A stretch of DNA of 64,000 bases from JADKCZ01 sp963786945 (lineage in GTDB: Bacteria > Myxococcota > Myxococcia > Myxococcales > Anaeromyxobacteraceae). Location of the stretch: positions 124,001 through 188,000 of the forward strand of contig CAWBAO010000006.1 in assembly GCA_963786945.1 (NCBI GenBank), given 5' to 3'. Positions 35,314 to 45,208 of the stretch are shown here, piece after piece (positions within the stretch are counted from its first letter, which is position 1; each line of letters starts with the position of its first letter). The notes beneath the pieces were generated by a model. It saw only the letters and a program-made list of their open reading frames with translations, did not search any database and was not told where the DNA came from. Made by a program: the position numbers and the translations under genes.

Positions 35314-36143
35314 GACGCCGGCAGCACCCCGACGGCGATGAGGACGGCGATGGCGATCCCGGCCACGATCCGCCAGGCGACGAAGAGGTAGGTGGGCCGG
35401 GTGCGGAGCCAGCCCAGCAGCCAGCCGATGACCAGGTAGCCGGCGGCGAAGGAGACCACCGTGGCCACCACGGTGGCCCGCTGCCAGTCGGGGTGCCCGC
35501 GCAGCATGGGCAGCTCCTTCCAGAGCTTGTAGGCGCCGGCGGCCAGGATGATGGGGACCGAGAGCAGGAAGCTGAAGCGGGCCGCCGCCTCGCGCGTGAA
35601 GCCGAGCAGCATGCCCATGGTGAGGGTGCTCCCCGACCGGGACGAGCCGGGGATGAGCGCCCAGGCCTGCGCCAGCCCGACCAGCACCGCGTCCTTCACC
35701 CCCACCGCCTCGACCGGGCGGAGGTGGCGCGCCAGCCGCTCGGCGAGGAGCAGCACCAGGCCCAGGAAGACGAGCGAGGCGGCGATCACCCAGTTGCCGA
35801 GCGCCTCGATGCGGTGCTCGAGGAGCTTGCCCAGCACCGCGGCCGGGATGGTGCCGAGGACGATGAGCCAGCCGAGCCGCGCCTCCGGCGTGGCCAGCGG
35901 CGTCCCCTTGGCGAGGGCGCCGAGCGAGCCGCGCAGGATCCGCCAGAGGTCGTGGCGGAAGTAGACGATCACCGCCAGGGCGGTGCCGGACTGGATGACG
36001 GCGACGAAGGCCCGGAAGTGCGGCTCGTCGAGCGAGTGGCCCAGCAGCTCGCCGAAGACCAGCAGGTGGGCGGTCGAGGAGACGGGGAGGAACTCGGTGG
36101 CGGCCTGGACCAGCCCGAGCAGGACGGCGGAGAGGATCGACAT
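35310..36143 (-). CDS. uppP: Undecaprenyl-diphosphatase UppP (BacA)
   Basis: Regenerates the lipid carrier undecaprenyl phosphate for peptidoglycan and glycan export. The 277-residue polytopic membrane protein has the two conserved catalytic regions QAATEFLPVSSTAHLL and ALIPGSSRSGSTLTMG. Overlaps the Nudix gene by ATGA. Lying with the GDP-mannose genes, it may serve the same cell-surface glycan pathway. Confidence 0.94.
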   Translation of the reverse strand: MSILSAVLLGLVQAATEFLPVSSTAHLLVFGELLGHSLDEPHFRAFVAVIQSGTALAVIVYFRHDLWRILRGSLGALAKGTPLATPEARLGWLIVLGTIPAAVLGKLLEHRIEALGNWVIAASLVFLGLVLLLAERLARHLRPVEAVGVKDAVLVGLAQAWALIPGSSRSGSTLTMGMLLGFTREAAARFSFLLSVPIILAAGAYKLWKELPMLRGHPDWQRATVVATVVSFAAGYLVIGWLLGWLRTRPTYLFVAWRIVAGIAIAVLIAVGVLPAS

Positions 36144-36187
36144 GCGCGGGCGGAACCTACCCCGAGCGCCGTCCCAGGGACAGGCCG

Positions 36188-36781
36188 TCAGGCCCGGCGG
36201 GAGGCGGCCGAGAGCGCCTCCTCGACGAAGTCGAGCCGGTCGTTGCCGATGAAGAGCTCGTCCCCCACGAAGCAGGCCGGGGCGCCGAAGGCGCCGCGGT
36301 CGATGGCCTCCTGGGTCTGCTTCATGAGCGCGTCCTTGTGCTGCGGCGCCGCCGCCACCAGCGCCGCGCCGTCCAGCCCGGCCTCGCTGGCCACCGCGGC
36401 CAGCACCTCCGGGTTGGCGATGTCGCGGCCGTCGGCCCAGGCGGCCCGGTAGACGGCGTGGGTGTAGGGGACCAGCTGGCCGGCCGCCTCGGCGGCGAAG
36501 GCGGCCCGGAGGGCCAGGATCGAGGCGAAGGGGAAGGGGGCCGGGAAGTGGAGCGGCACGCCCAGGCGGCGCGACCAGCGCTCCAGGTCGGTGAGCATGT
36601 GGCGCCCCTTGGCCGCGATCTCGATGGGCGCGCGGTTCCCGGTGGCCTTGAGGACGCCGCCCAGCAGGAAGGGCCGCCACCGCAGCGTGGCGCCGGTGCG
36701 GGCCGCCAGCCCCTCGACGCGCGTGGAGGCGAGGTAGCTGTAGGGCGAGACGAAGTCGTAGAAGAACTCGAGGGTGGCCAT
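36188..36781 (-). CDS. DsbA-like 2-hydroxychromene-2-carboxylate isomerase family protein
   Basis: A 197-residue kappa-class GST/DsbA-fold protein. It starts LEFFYDFVSPYSYLAS with Ser in place of a CxxC pair, and ends with FGAPACFVGDELFIGNDRLDFVEE, both characteristic of HCCA isomerases. These use glutathione in aromatic catabolism. No other catabolic gene is near, so the substrate is unclear. Confidence 0.87.
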   Translation of the reverse strand: MATLEFFYDFVSPYSYLASTRVEGLAARTGATLRWRPFLLGGVLKATGNRAPIEIAAKGRHMLTDLERWSRRLGVPLHFPAPFPFASILALRAAFAAEAAGQLVPYTHAVYRAAWADGRDIANPEVLAAVASEAGLDGAALVAAAPQHKDALMKQTQEAIDRGAFGAPACFVGDELFIGNDRLDFVEEALSAASRRA

Positions 36782-36850
36782 GGCCCGATGCTACCCGGGC
36801 CGGGCCACCCCCGCATGCACTTCCTGCCGGGCGCGTCGCCGGGCCGGACC

Positions 36851-38311
36851 CTAGTACCGGTAGCTGTCCGGCTTGAAGGGCCCGTTGGGCGAGACGCCGA
36901 GGTACTCGGCCTGCTTCTCGGTCAGCCTGGTCAGCCTGGCGCCGATCTGGCCGAGGTGGAGCGCCGCCACCTTCTCGTCGAGGTGCTTGGGCAGCGTGTA
37001 GACCTTCTTCTGGTAGGCCTTCCGGTTCACCGCCAGCTCGATCTGCGCCAGCGACTGGTTGGTGAAGGAGTTGGACATCACGAAGGACGGGTGGCCGGTG
37101 GCGCAGCCGAGGTTGAGGAGCCGCCCCTCGGCCAGCACCAGCACCCGGTGGCCGTCTGGGAAGACGAAGGCGTCGTACTGCGGCTTGATGTTCTCCCGCC
37201 GGGCGACCTTCTTCAGGCCGGCCATGTCGATCTCGTTGTCGAAGTGGCCGATGTTCCCGACGATGGCGCAGTCCTTCATCCTCGCCATGTGGTCGACGGT
37301 GAGCACGTCGAGGTTGCCGGTGGCGGTGACGAAGACGTCGGCCTTGGCGACCACGTCCTCCACCCGGACCACCTGGTACCCCTCCATCGACGCCTGCAGC
37401 GCGTTGATGGGATCGATCTCGGTCACCACCACCCGGGCCCCCTGCCCGCGCAGCGCCTGGGCGCAGCCCTTGCCGACGTCGCCGTAGCCGAGCACCACGC
37501 AGAGCTTGCCGGCCAGCATCACGTCGGTGGCGCGGTTGAGGCCGTCCACCAGCGAGTGGCGGCAGCCGTAGAGGTTGTCGAACTTCGACTTGGTCACCGA
37601 GTCGTTGACGTTGATGGCCGGGAAGAGCAGCTGCCCCTTCTTCTCCATCTCGTAGAGCCGGTGGACGCCGGTGGTGGTCTCCTCGGTGACGCCGGCGCAG
37701 GCGGCGGCCACCTTGGTCCAGCGCCGGGGCGTGGCCTTGAGCGTGCGGCCGAGCAGCCCGAGGATGACGGCGTACTCCTCCGAGTCGTCGGGGCCCGCCT
37801 TCGGCACCTTGCCGGCCGCCTCGAACTCGACGCCCTTGTGGATGAGCAGCGTGGCGTCGCCGCCGTCGTCGACGATCTGGGTGGGACCCCGCCCGCCGCC
37901 GAAGTCGAGGGCGCGGTCGGTGCAGTCCCAGTACTCCTCCAGGGTCTCGCCCTTCCAGGCGAAGACCGGCACGCCGGCCGGGGCCTTCACGGTGCCGGTG
38001 GGGCCGACCGCCACGGCGGCGGCGGCGTGGTCCTGGGTCGAGAAGATGTTGCAGGAGGCCCAGCGGACCTCGGCGCCCAGCGCCACCAGCGTCTCGATGA
38101 GCACGCCGGTCTGGATGGTCATGTGGAGCGAGCCGGTGATGCGCTGCCCCTTGAGCGGCTTCCGCTTGCCGTACTCCTTGCGGATGGCCATCAGGCCGGG
38201 CATCTCCTTCTCGGCCAGCTCCAGCTCCTTGCGCCCCCAGTCGGCGAGGGTGATGTCCTTGACGAGGTACTCGAGCCTGGCGGGCTTCCTGCGGGTCCTG
38301 GCGGTGGCCAT
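36851..38311 (-). CDS. ahcY: Adenosylhomocysteinase AhcY
   Basis: NAD-dependent hydrolase splitting S-adenosylhomocysteine to adenosine and homocysteine. The 486-residue enzyme has GSLHMTIQTGVLIETL, CNIFSTQDHAAAA, the NAD motif VVLGYGDVGKGCAQAL, and the family C-terminus ending KPDSYRY. AAGGAG precedes the start. It lies 30 bases after the ArsR-methyltransferase gene, so it is the second gene of a regulator-headed operon. Confidence 0.96.
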   Translation of the reverse strand: MATARTRRKPARLEYLVKDITLADWGRKELELAEKEMPGLMAIRKEYGKRKPLKGQRITGSLHMTIQTGVLIETLVALGAEVRWASCNIFSTQDHAAAAVAVGPTGTVKAPAGVPVFAWKGETLEEYWDCTDRALDFGGGRGPTQIVDDGGDATLLIHKGVEFEAAGKVPKAGPDDSEEYAVILGLLGRTLKATPRRWTKVAAACAGVTEETTTGVHRLYEMEKKGQLLFPAINVNDSVTKSKFDNLYGCRHSLVDGLNRATDVMLAGKLCVVLGYGDVGKGCAQALRGQGARVVVTEIDPINALQASMEGYQVVRVEDVVAKADVFVTATGNLDVLTVDHMARMKDCAIVGNIGHFDNEIDMAGLKKVARRENIKPQYDAFVFPDGHRVLVLAEGRLLNLGCATGHPSFVMSNSFTNQSLAQIELAVNRKAYQKKVYTLPKHLDEKVAALHLGQIGARLTRLTEKQAEYLGVSPNGPFKPDSYRY

Positions 38312-38341
38312 GCGGCTTCTCCTTGTGCGTGCGGCGGGGGT

Positions 38342-39319
38342 CTAGCGGCGGGGCCCGGCGGGCTGCCGGGCGGTGGCGATGAAGAGGGCGGGGCCGCGGG
38401 CGCCGGGCTCGGGCGGCAGCGGGCGGATGGACGGCGAGGCGAGGCCGGCGGCGCCGAGGGCGCGGGCGAGCTCGTCGGGCGCGAAGCCGAGCCGGGCCTG
38501 GCCGAGCCGGCGGGCGAAGGACTCGTCGCCGTGGCGGGCCAGGTCCACCACCACCAGGCGGCCGCCCGGCTTCAGGAGGCGGGCCGCCCCGGCCAGCACC
38601 GGCGCCACCGCCGGGACGTAGGTGAGCACCAGCACCAGCAGCGCCGCGTCGCAGCTCCCCGGCGGGAGCGGCAGCGACTCCAGCCCGGCCCGGTGCAGCT
38701 CGACGTTGTCGAAGCCGGCCAGCCGGCGGCGCGCGGCGCGGAGCATGGCGGCCGACTGGTCCACCCCGATCACCCGGGCCACGTGGGGCGCCAGGGCGGC
38801 GGCGAGCGTGCCGGCGCCGCAGCCGAGGTCGGCCACGACCAGGCCGGGCGGCATCAGCCCCAGCAGCGCCTCGCGCTCGAAGCTCGTGCCGTAGGCCTCG
38901 GCCCGCAGCGCCTCCCACTCCTGCGCCGCGCCGGCGAAGAACCGCTCGGCCCCCTCGCGCCGCGCGCGCAGCCGGGCCTCGAGCCGCACCTCGTCCTGCT
39001 CGGCCGAGCTCCAGCCGTCGGTCTCGGCGCGGGCCAGCTTCCAGAGGCGGCGCGCCCCGGCGTCGGCCCGGTCGGAGAAGCGGTAGTAGCTGGCCGTCCC
39101 CTCCCGCCGCGAGGCCAGCCAGCCGGCGCCGGAGAGGGTCTTCAGGTGGCGCGAGACGGTGGACTGCGGCAGCCGCAGCACGTCGCAGAGCTCCTGCACC
39201 GAGAGCTCCTCGCGCTCCAGCACCCGCAGCAGGCGCAGGCGGGTCTCGTCGGCGAGCCCGTCCATCCAGCCGAGCAGGGCGGCGGGGCGCGGGGCGGCGG
39301 GGGTGGGCGCGGCATTCAT
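38342..39319 (-). CDS. ArsR-family regulator fused to SAM methyltransferase (SahR-like)
   Basis: A 325-residue fusion. Residues about 15-95 form an ArsR winged helix (SVQELCDVLRLPQSTVSRHL is the recognition region). Residues about 145-310 are a class I methyltransferase fold with VVADLGCGAGTLAAAL. The gene sits between metK and ahcY and heads the ahcY operon. SahR is an established ArsR-type regulator of the SAM cycle that responds to S-adenosylhomocysteine; this context and architecture fit. A methyltransferase-fold domain could serve as the SAM/SAH sensor. A perfect palindrome overlaps its promoter, suggesting autoregulation. Confidence 0.83.
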   Translation of the reverse strand: MNAAPTPAAPRPAALLGWMDGLADETRLRLLRVLEREELSVQELCDVLRLPQSTVSRHLKTLSGAGWLASRREGTASYYRFSDRADAGARRLWKLARAETDGWSSAEQDEVRLEARLRARREGAERFFAGAAQEWEALRAEAYGTSFEREALLGLMPPGLVVADLGCGAGTLAAALAPHVARVIGVDQSAAMLRAARRRLAGFDNVELHRAGLESLPLPPGSCDAALLVLVLTYVPAVAPVLAGAARLLKPGGRLVVVDLARHGDESFARRLGQARLGFAPDELARALGAAGLASPSIRPLPPEPGARGPALFIATARQPAGPRR

Positions 39320-39324
39320 CGCTT

Positions 39325-39365
39325 TATCCGGGTGGACGGATATAACGATCCGCGCCCGGGATCAA
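39325..39365 (-). promoter_or_regulatory. Promoter and palindromic operator of the sahR-like/ahcY operon
   Basis: The minus strand shows TTGATC (39360-39365), a 17-base spacer and TATCCG (39337-39342) as -10. The -10 forms one arm of a perfect palindrome TATCCG-N6-CGGATA (39325-39342) that ends 5 bases before the ATG. An ArsR-type dimer bound here would block initiation. No second copy is seen upstream of metK. Confidence 0.58.
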
Positions 39366-39401
39366 GCCCCCGGCGAACCGGCCTCCTCCCTCCAACGACG
39401 A

Positions 39402-39424
39402 GAGGCCCGCCAGCGGCGGGCCTC
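39402..39424 (-). terminator. Hairpin terminator between metK and the ArsR gene
   Basis: Perfect 10-base arms GAGGCCCGCC / GGCGGGCCTC with a 3-base loop, 26 bases after the metK stop. It is followed only by a mixed TCGTCGTT tract, so termination may be partial. It separates metK from the regulator's transcription unit. Confidence 0.6.
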
Positions 39425-39449
39425 CCGGTGCGGCGAGGGCGTCGGGTGC

Positions 39450-40602
<1,153 letters not shown>

Positions 40603-40637
40603 GCGGGCGGCTCCCTGGAGGGCTCGAAAGGGTCGCA

Positions 40638-40666
40638 ACCTAAGCGCCCGCGAGCGTGGCTGTCAA
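40638..40666 (-). promoter_or_regulatory. Predicted metK promoter
   Basis: A perfect -35 TTGACA (40661-40666), 17-base spacer and a poor -10 TTAGGT (40638-40643) on the minus strand. It implies a leader of about 30 bases, too short for a SAM riboswitch. Confidence 0.45.
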
Positions 40667-40687
40667 CATGGCGGACACCCCGCCGGC

Positions 40688-40705
40688 CCTCCGTCACAGC
40701 GGAGG
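40688..40705 (-). terminator. Possible terminator after ptsI
   Basis: A perfect 6-base stem (CCTCCG / CGGAGG) with a 6-base loop begins 13 bases after the ptsI stop. There is no T-run. It lies just upstream of the metK promoter, separating the two units. Confidence 0.35.
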
Positions 40706-40718
40706 TGGAAGCGCCCTC

Positions 40719-42509
40719 TTACCCCGAGACCGGGCCGACCTGGGCGTCGTGCTCCATGAGCGCGCCGAAGCGGCGGTTCATCTCGTCGCGCACCTCGCGC
40801 TCGATGTCGTCGGCCTGGGTCAGCGCCAGCATCCGGGCCAGCAGCGCCCGGCCGTCCTCGGCCCGCGCCGCCCGCACCACCCGCTTCACCAGCGGGATGG
40901 AGGGGCCGTTCATGGAGAGCTCGGTGACGCCCAGCCCCAGCAGCACCAGGGCGTTGAGCGGCTCGCCCGCCATCTCGCCGCACATGGAGACCGGGATGCC
41001 GGCCTCGCGCCCGGCGTCGCAGATCTGCTTGAGCAGGCGGAGCACCGAGAGGTGGAGCGGCCGGTAGAGGTAGGCCACGTCCTTGTTCTGCCGGTCGATG
41101 CCGATGGTGTACTGGATGAGGTCGTTGGTGCCGATGCTGAAGAAGTCCACCTCGCGCGCCAGCCGGTCGGCGATGAGCGCCGCGCTGGGCAGCTCGATCA
41201 TGATCCCCACCGGCGGCAGGGGGGCCACGAACCCCTCGGCGGCCAGCTCGTCGCGCACGTCGTTCAGCGCCTGCCGCGCCGCCCGCAGCTCGGCCACCCC
41301 CGAGATCATGGGGAACATGAGCCGGAGCTGGCCGTGGACCGAGGCCCGCAGCAGCGCCCGCAGCTGGCTGCGGAACATGTCGGGCTGGCGCAGGCAGTAG
41401 CGGATGGCCCGCAGCCCCATGGCCGGGTTCTCGGCGTGGGCCTTCAGGCCGGCCGGCAGCTTGTCGCCGCCCAGGTCGAAGGTGCGGATGGTGACCGGGC
41501 GCGGGGCCAGCGCCTCCAGCACCCGCCGGTAGTCCAGGTAGTGCTCCTCCTCGGTCGGCAGGCGGTCGCGCTGCAGGTAGAGGAACTCGGTCCGGTAGAG
41601 CCCCACCGCCTCGCCGCCGTGGCTGAGCAGGCTGGGGACCTCCTCGGAGAACTCGATGTTGCCGGCCAGCTTGACGGTGACGCCGTCCTGGGTGGTGGCG
41701 GGCAGCTCGCGGGTGCGCAGCAGCTCGCGCTCGTGGACCAGGAACCGCGCCCGCGCCGCCTCGTAGTCGGCCCGCTCCCCCGGGGTGGGACCGATGATCA
41801 CCACGCCGCGGGTGCCGTCGACGATGATCCAGTCGCCCTTGTCGGCCAGCGTGGTGATGCGCCCGACCGCCACCACCGCCGGCACCTCCAGGGCGCGGGC
41901 CACGATGGCGGTGTGGCTGGTCTTGGCCCCGGCGTCGGTGACGAAGGCCCCGACCTTGCGCTCGTGGAGCAGGAGCGCGGTGTCGGCCGGGGTCAGGTCG
42001 TGGGCCACGATGATGGCCCCCTCCGGCGGCAGCTCCTCGACGTCCACCTGCTGGCCCAGCAGGTTCTTGATGACCCGCTCGCCCACGTAGTCGACGTCGG
42101 CGCGCCGCTCCTTGAAGTACTCGTCGGCGTCGGCGGCGAAGGCCCCCTTGATCTTCCGGACCGCCCGCTTGATCGACCACTCGGCGTTGAGCCGCTCCTC
42201 GCGGATCAGCTTCTGCACCTCGAGGACCAGCATCTCGTCCTTGAGCATGAGCCGGTGGATGTCGATGATGGCGGTGTGCTCGCTGGCGCCGCTCCCCTCG
42301 GCGGCGGTGACCTTCTGGCGCACCTCCTCGAGCTGCTGGTCGGAGATCTCCAGCGCCACCCGGAAGCGCTCCAGCTCCGGCTCGACCTCGTCGGGGCCGA
42401 GCCGGCGCTTGGGCGTCCGCACCCGGCGCCGGTCCACCGGCCAGCAGCGCCCGATGGCGATGCCCGGGGAGGCGCCGATGCCGCTCAAGGTGGTGGTGCC
42501 GGCCGCCAT
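40719..42509 (-). CDS. ptsI: PTS enzyme I
   Basis: Phosphoenolpyruvate-protein phosphotransferase, 596 residues, the first phosphate carrier of the PTS. The active-site His is in DAGAKTSHTAIVARAL. The PEP-binding C-terminal domain shows GLYRTEFLYLQRDRLPTEEE and the signature FFSIGTNDLIQYT, with SMCGEMAGEP. No GAF domain, so it is EI proper and not PtsP. It is 9 bases downstream of ptsH and ends the PTS operon. Confidence 0.96.
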   Translation of the reverse strand: MAAGTTTLSGIGASPGIAIGRCWPVDRRRVRTPKRRLGPDEVEPELERFRVALEISDQQLEEVRQKVTAAEGSGASEHTAIIDIHRLMLKDEMLVLEVQKLIREERLNAEWSIKRAVRKIKGAFAADADEYFKERRADVDYVGERVIKNLLGQQVDVEELPPEGAIIVAHDLTPADTALLLHERKVGAFVTDAGAKTSHTAIVARALEVPAVVAVGRITTLADKGDWIIVDGTRGVVIIGPTPGERADYEAARARFLVHERELLRTRELPATTQDGVTVKLAGNIEFSEEVPSLLSHGGEAVGLYRTEFLYLQRDRLPTEEEHYLDYRRVLEALAPRPVTIRTFDLGGDKLPAGLKAHAENPAMGLRAIRYCLRQPDMFRSQLRALLRASVHGQLRLMFPMISGVAELRAARQALNDVRDELAAEGFVAPLPPVGIMIELPSAALIADRLAREVDFFSIGTNDLIQYTIGIDRQNKDVAYLYRPLHLSVLRLLKQICDAGREAGIPVSMCGEMAGEPLNALVLLGLGVTELSMNGPSIPLVKRVVRAARAEDGRALLARMLALTQADDIEREVRDEMNRRFGALMEHDAQVGPVSG

Positions 42510-42518
42510 GTGAGCTCC

Positions 42519-42791
42519 CTAGCGCTCCCCGAAGCCCGCCTCGATCAGCTTCCCGAACGCCGCCATGGCCGACTCGGCGTCCTCACCGTCGCAGACCACC
42601 GTCAGCTTCGAGCCGCGCGCCGCCGCCAGGGTGAGGACCCCCATGATGCTCTTGGCGTTGACGGAAGTCCCGTCCTTCACGATCAGCACCTCGCAGGCGT
42701 GCCGGTTGGCGGCCTGCACCAGCTGCGAGGCCGGGCGGGCGTGGAGCCCCAGGGGGTTGACGATGCTGAAGGTCTTCTCCAGCCTCGGCAT
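42519..42791 (-). CDS. ptsH: Phosphocarrier protein HPr
   Basis: A 90-residue HPr. The EI-phosphorylated His is H17 in NPLGLHARPAS. The regulatory Ser is S48 in NAKSIMGVLTLAA, matching the site used by HPr kinase, whose gene lies in the same cluster. It therefore has both regulatory and transport-type phosphorylation sites. Confidence 0.97.
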   Translation of the reverse strand: MPRLEKTFSIVNPLGLHARPASQLVQAANRHACEVLIVKDGTSVNAKSIMGVLTLAAARGSKLTVVCDGEDAESAMAAFGKLIEAGFGER

Positions 42792-42793
42792 GG

Positions 42794-43561
42794 TCAGGGT
42801 CTCCCGTCCCAGCCGGTCACGGCCGCCGCCAGCGTCCCCAGCACCGCCGCCAGGTAGGCGGCCGGGAAGAGCGGGGCGCCCCTGGCCAGCGCCAGGTAGC
42901 CGGCGCCCGCCGCCGCCGCCACCACCAGCACCGCCCCCACCTCGGCCTGCACCGCCCCGCCCCCGGCCCGCAGCGCCACCGCGGCGGCCGCCGCGCCGCA
43001 GAGCGCCACGCCGGCCGCACGGAGCCGGTCGGCCACGCGGGGCAGCGACAGCCGGGCGATGAGCCCGACCACGGCATCGCCCTGCCGGTAGCCGGCGCGG
43101 AAGAGCGCCGCGCGCAGCGAGAGCTGGACCAGGTTGTAGAGCACCACCGCCACCACCACCGCCTGCCAGCCGGACACCAGGGCGCCGAGCGCCGCCACGG
43201 CCCCGAAGAAGGGGCGCAGCGCGGTCCAGAAGAAGCCGTCGCCGACCGCCGCCAGCGGCCCCTGCAGCGTCGCCTTGTAGGAGAGCGGGGCCGCCCCCGG
43301 CTCCTCGCCGGCGGCCACCCGCTCCTCGTGGTGGATGGCGCCGCCCAGGATGGCGGTCGCCATGTAGGGGTGGCAGTTGAAGAAGCCGAGGTGGCGCGCC
43401 AGCGCCTCCTCCCGCCTGGCCGGGTCGGCGTAGAGCGCGTCGAGCGCCGGCTCGATGGCGTAGGCGAAGCCGAGGTTCTGCATGCCGCGCCGGTTCCAGG
43501 CCGCCTGCAGGAAGAGGCAGCGCCAGAAGACGTGGGCCCGGGTCCGGAAGGGGATGGTCAC
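42794..43561 (-). CDS. PTS system mannose-family IID component
   Basis: A 255-residue membrane component with the conserved beginning RTRAHVFWRCLFLQAAWNRRGMQNLGFAY. HLGFFNCHPYMATAILGGAIHHEE and GPLAAVGDGFFWTALRPFF follow, all typical of ManZ-type IID. It forms the sugar channel with IIC. The GTG at 43561 overlaps the IIC stop (GTGA). Confidence 0.9.
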   Translation of the reverse strand: MTIPFRTRAHVFWRCLFLQAAWNRRGMQNLGFAYAIEPALDALYADPARREEALARHLGFFNCHPYMATAILGGAIHHEERVAAGEEPGAAPLSYKATLQGPLAAVGDGFFWTALRPFFGAVAALGALVSGWQAVVVAVVLYNLVQLSLRAALFRAGYRQGDAVVGLIARLSLPRVADRLRAAGVALCGAAAAAVALRAGGGAVQAEVGAVLVVAAAAGAGYLALARGAPLFPAAYLAAVLGTLAAAVTGWDGRP

Positions 43562-44254
43562 GTCGCCGCTCCCAGGCCCAGCCCGATGAGCAGGGCCGCC
43601 GCCGCGCCCACGCCGAAGATGACGCCGGCGCGCCGCGAGCCGCAGCGCCTTGGCGCCGGCGGCGCAGGCCAGCCCGCAGAAGGCCCACCAGCCGACCCGG
43701 AGCGGGCCGTCCAGGGTGGGCGCCGCCTGCAGCAGCCGCGTGGCCACCTGGCTCCCCACCCAGGCCCCGGCCGGCGCCAGCGCCGCGGCGATGGCGAAGG
43801 GCAGGGCCAGGCCGGCCAGGTTGAGCCGGACCGCGGCGTGGGGGTGGTGGCGGCGCAGGGCCTCCTCGGCGAAGAGCGCCAGCCGCTCGTTGGCCACCTC
43901 GACGACGCGGTCGGCGCGCCGGCCCAGCAGCGCCAGCGGCGCCCCGACCAGCAGGGCCACCACCGCGGTGGCGGGGGTCACGCCGCCGCCCAGCGCCTGC
44001 CCGGCCAGCACCGCGCCGCCGGTGATGGCCACCGTGGCCAGCGCCTCGTGGACCGGCAGGGCGGCGCCGAGGTTGACCGCGCCGAGCCAGAGCAGCTCGA
44101 GCGGCGCCGCCACCACCAGCCCGCCGGCCAGGTCGCCGAGCGCCAGCCCGGTGAGCGGGGCCAGGGCGATGGGGCGGGAGAGCATGGCCTGGAGGAAGCC
44201 CTTGCGCTCCACGGCGGCGAGGCCGGCCACGATGCCGAGCAGGAGGTAGCCCAC
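43558..44254 (-). CDS. PTS system mannose-family IIC component (one frame break)
   Basis: About 232 residues, polytopic, with a sorbose/mannose IIC pattern (VERKGFLQAMLSRPIALAPL, LELLWLGAVNLGAALPVHE). The frame breaks at about 43627-43640. The first part runs to CGLACAAGAKALRLAAR, while the natural last helix (GVIFGVGAAAALLIGLGLG) is in another frame and ends precisely at the TGA overlapping IID. One surplus base in the GCGCGCCGG tract explains it. The start is GTG at 44254. Confidence 0.86.
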
Positions 44255-44272
44255 GATGTCCGGCAGTCTAGC

Positions 44273-44768
44273 CTATCGGGCGGCGGCGTAGCGGCGCTCG
44301 AGCTCGTCCAGTCCGTACGCTGGGTCCGTCGGGATGGCCTGGGCCTCCACCGTCGAAGCCGGCCGCCGCCAGCTCCCGGAGCTGGCCGAGCTCCTCGGCG
44401 GTGAGGAAGACCGAGGGGGTGACGGGTCGCCGCCCCAGGGCGAAGTGGACGTTGCCGAGGTTGAGGCGGGGGGCCCGCGCCGGCGTCAGCCCGCGCCGGG
44501 TGGCCTCCACCAGCCCGGCCACGTCGCGAACCAGCACCAGCACCGCGGCCGGCGAGGCGGCCAGGGCGGCGAAGTCGACGGAGGCCATCCGCTCGATGCG
44601 GGCCGGCGTCTCGCAGGGGACGCACAGGGTCATGGCGGCGCGGGCCAGGGGGCTCTGCGCCGCCTCGTCGTCGGCCACCACCACCTCGGTGGCCCGCAGC
44701 CTCGGCATCCAGGCCTCGAGCACCTGCCCGTGCAGCAGCCGGTTGTCGACGCGGACGAGCGAGATCAC
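44273..44768 (-). CDS. PTS system mannose-family IIB component (one frame break)
   Basis: About 165 residues with the phosphorylation site His13 in RVDNRLLHGQVLEAW and GNVHFALGRRPVTPSVFL later. The frame is lost at about 44352-44356: AGFD then continues as VEAQAIPTDPAYGLDELERR, the expected IIB C-terminus, if one G is removed. IIA lies 13 bases upstream and IIC 18 bases downstream. Confidence 0.88.
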
Positions 44769-44781
44769 GGGGGGCCTCGCC

Positions 44782-45195
44782 TCAGCGGCCGGTCTGGGCG
44801 CGCGCCCGGAGCAGCGCGCTGGCCAGGGTGATGTTCTTCTGCCCCTGCGCGGTCGCCAGCTCGGCGGCGGCGGCCAGCCCGTGGCCGCGGCTGCTGGCCA
44901 GCTTCATCAGCATGGGCAGGTTGACCCCGGTGACCACCTCGATCTGCTCGTCGAGGAAGGTGAGGGCGAGGTTGGCGGGCGTCCCGCCGAACATGTCGGT
45001 GAGCACCAGCACCCCCTCGCCGTCGGCCCCCACCTTGTGGATGGCGGTGGCGAGGCGCGCCCGCGCCTCCTCGACCGAGGTGGAGGCGTCGACGGAGACG
45101 GCGACGGCGCCGGGCACCGGCCCGACGATGCCCTCGGCCGTGCGGAGCAGCTCCGCGGCCAGCTGCCCGTGCGTGGCGACGACGATTCCAACCAT
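44782..45195 (-). CDS. PTS system mannose-family IIA component
   Basis: A 137-residue IIA domain with the active-site His9 in MVGIVVATHGQLAAELL. LVLTDMFGGTPANLALTFL and EVVTGVNLPMLMKL are family-typical. It accepts phosphate from HPr and donates to IIB. All four mannose-family components are present, so the system may transport a sugar; in many deltaproteobacteria the sugar is unknown and the IIA may also be regulatory. Confidence 0.94.
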   Translation of the reverse strand: MVGIVVATHGQLAAELLRTAEGIVGPVPGAVAVSVDASTSVEEARARLATAIHKVGADGEGVLVLTDMFGGTPANLALTFLDEQIEVVTGVNLPMLMKLASSRGHGLAAAAELATAQGQKNITLASALLRARAQTGR

Positions 45196-45208
45196 GGCGG
45201 GGGGGAAC

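Noticed and set aside
38312..38341. Separate promoter for ahcY
   Set aside because: The 30-base gap contains only the ribosome-binding region, so co-transcription with the ArsR gene is assumed.
40603..40718. SAM riboswitch before metK or SAH riboswitch before ahcY
   Set aside because: The predicted metK leader is about 30 bases and the ahcY gap is 30 bases; no conserved riboswitch core is present.
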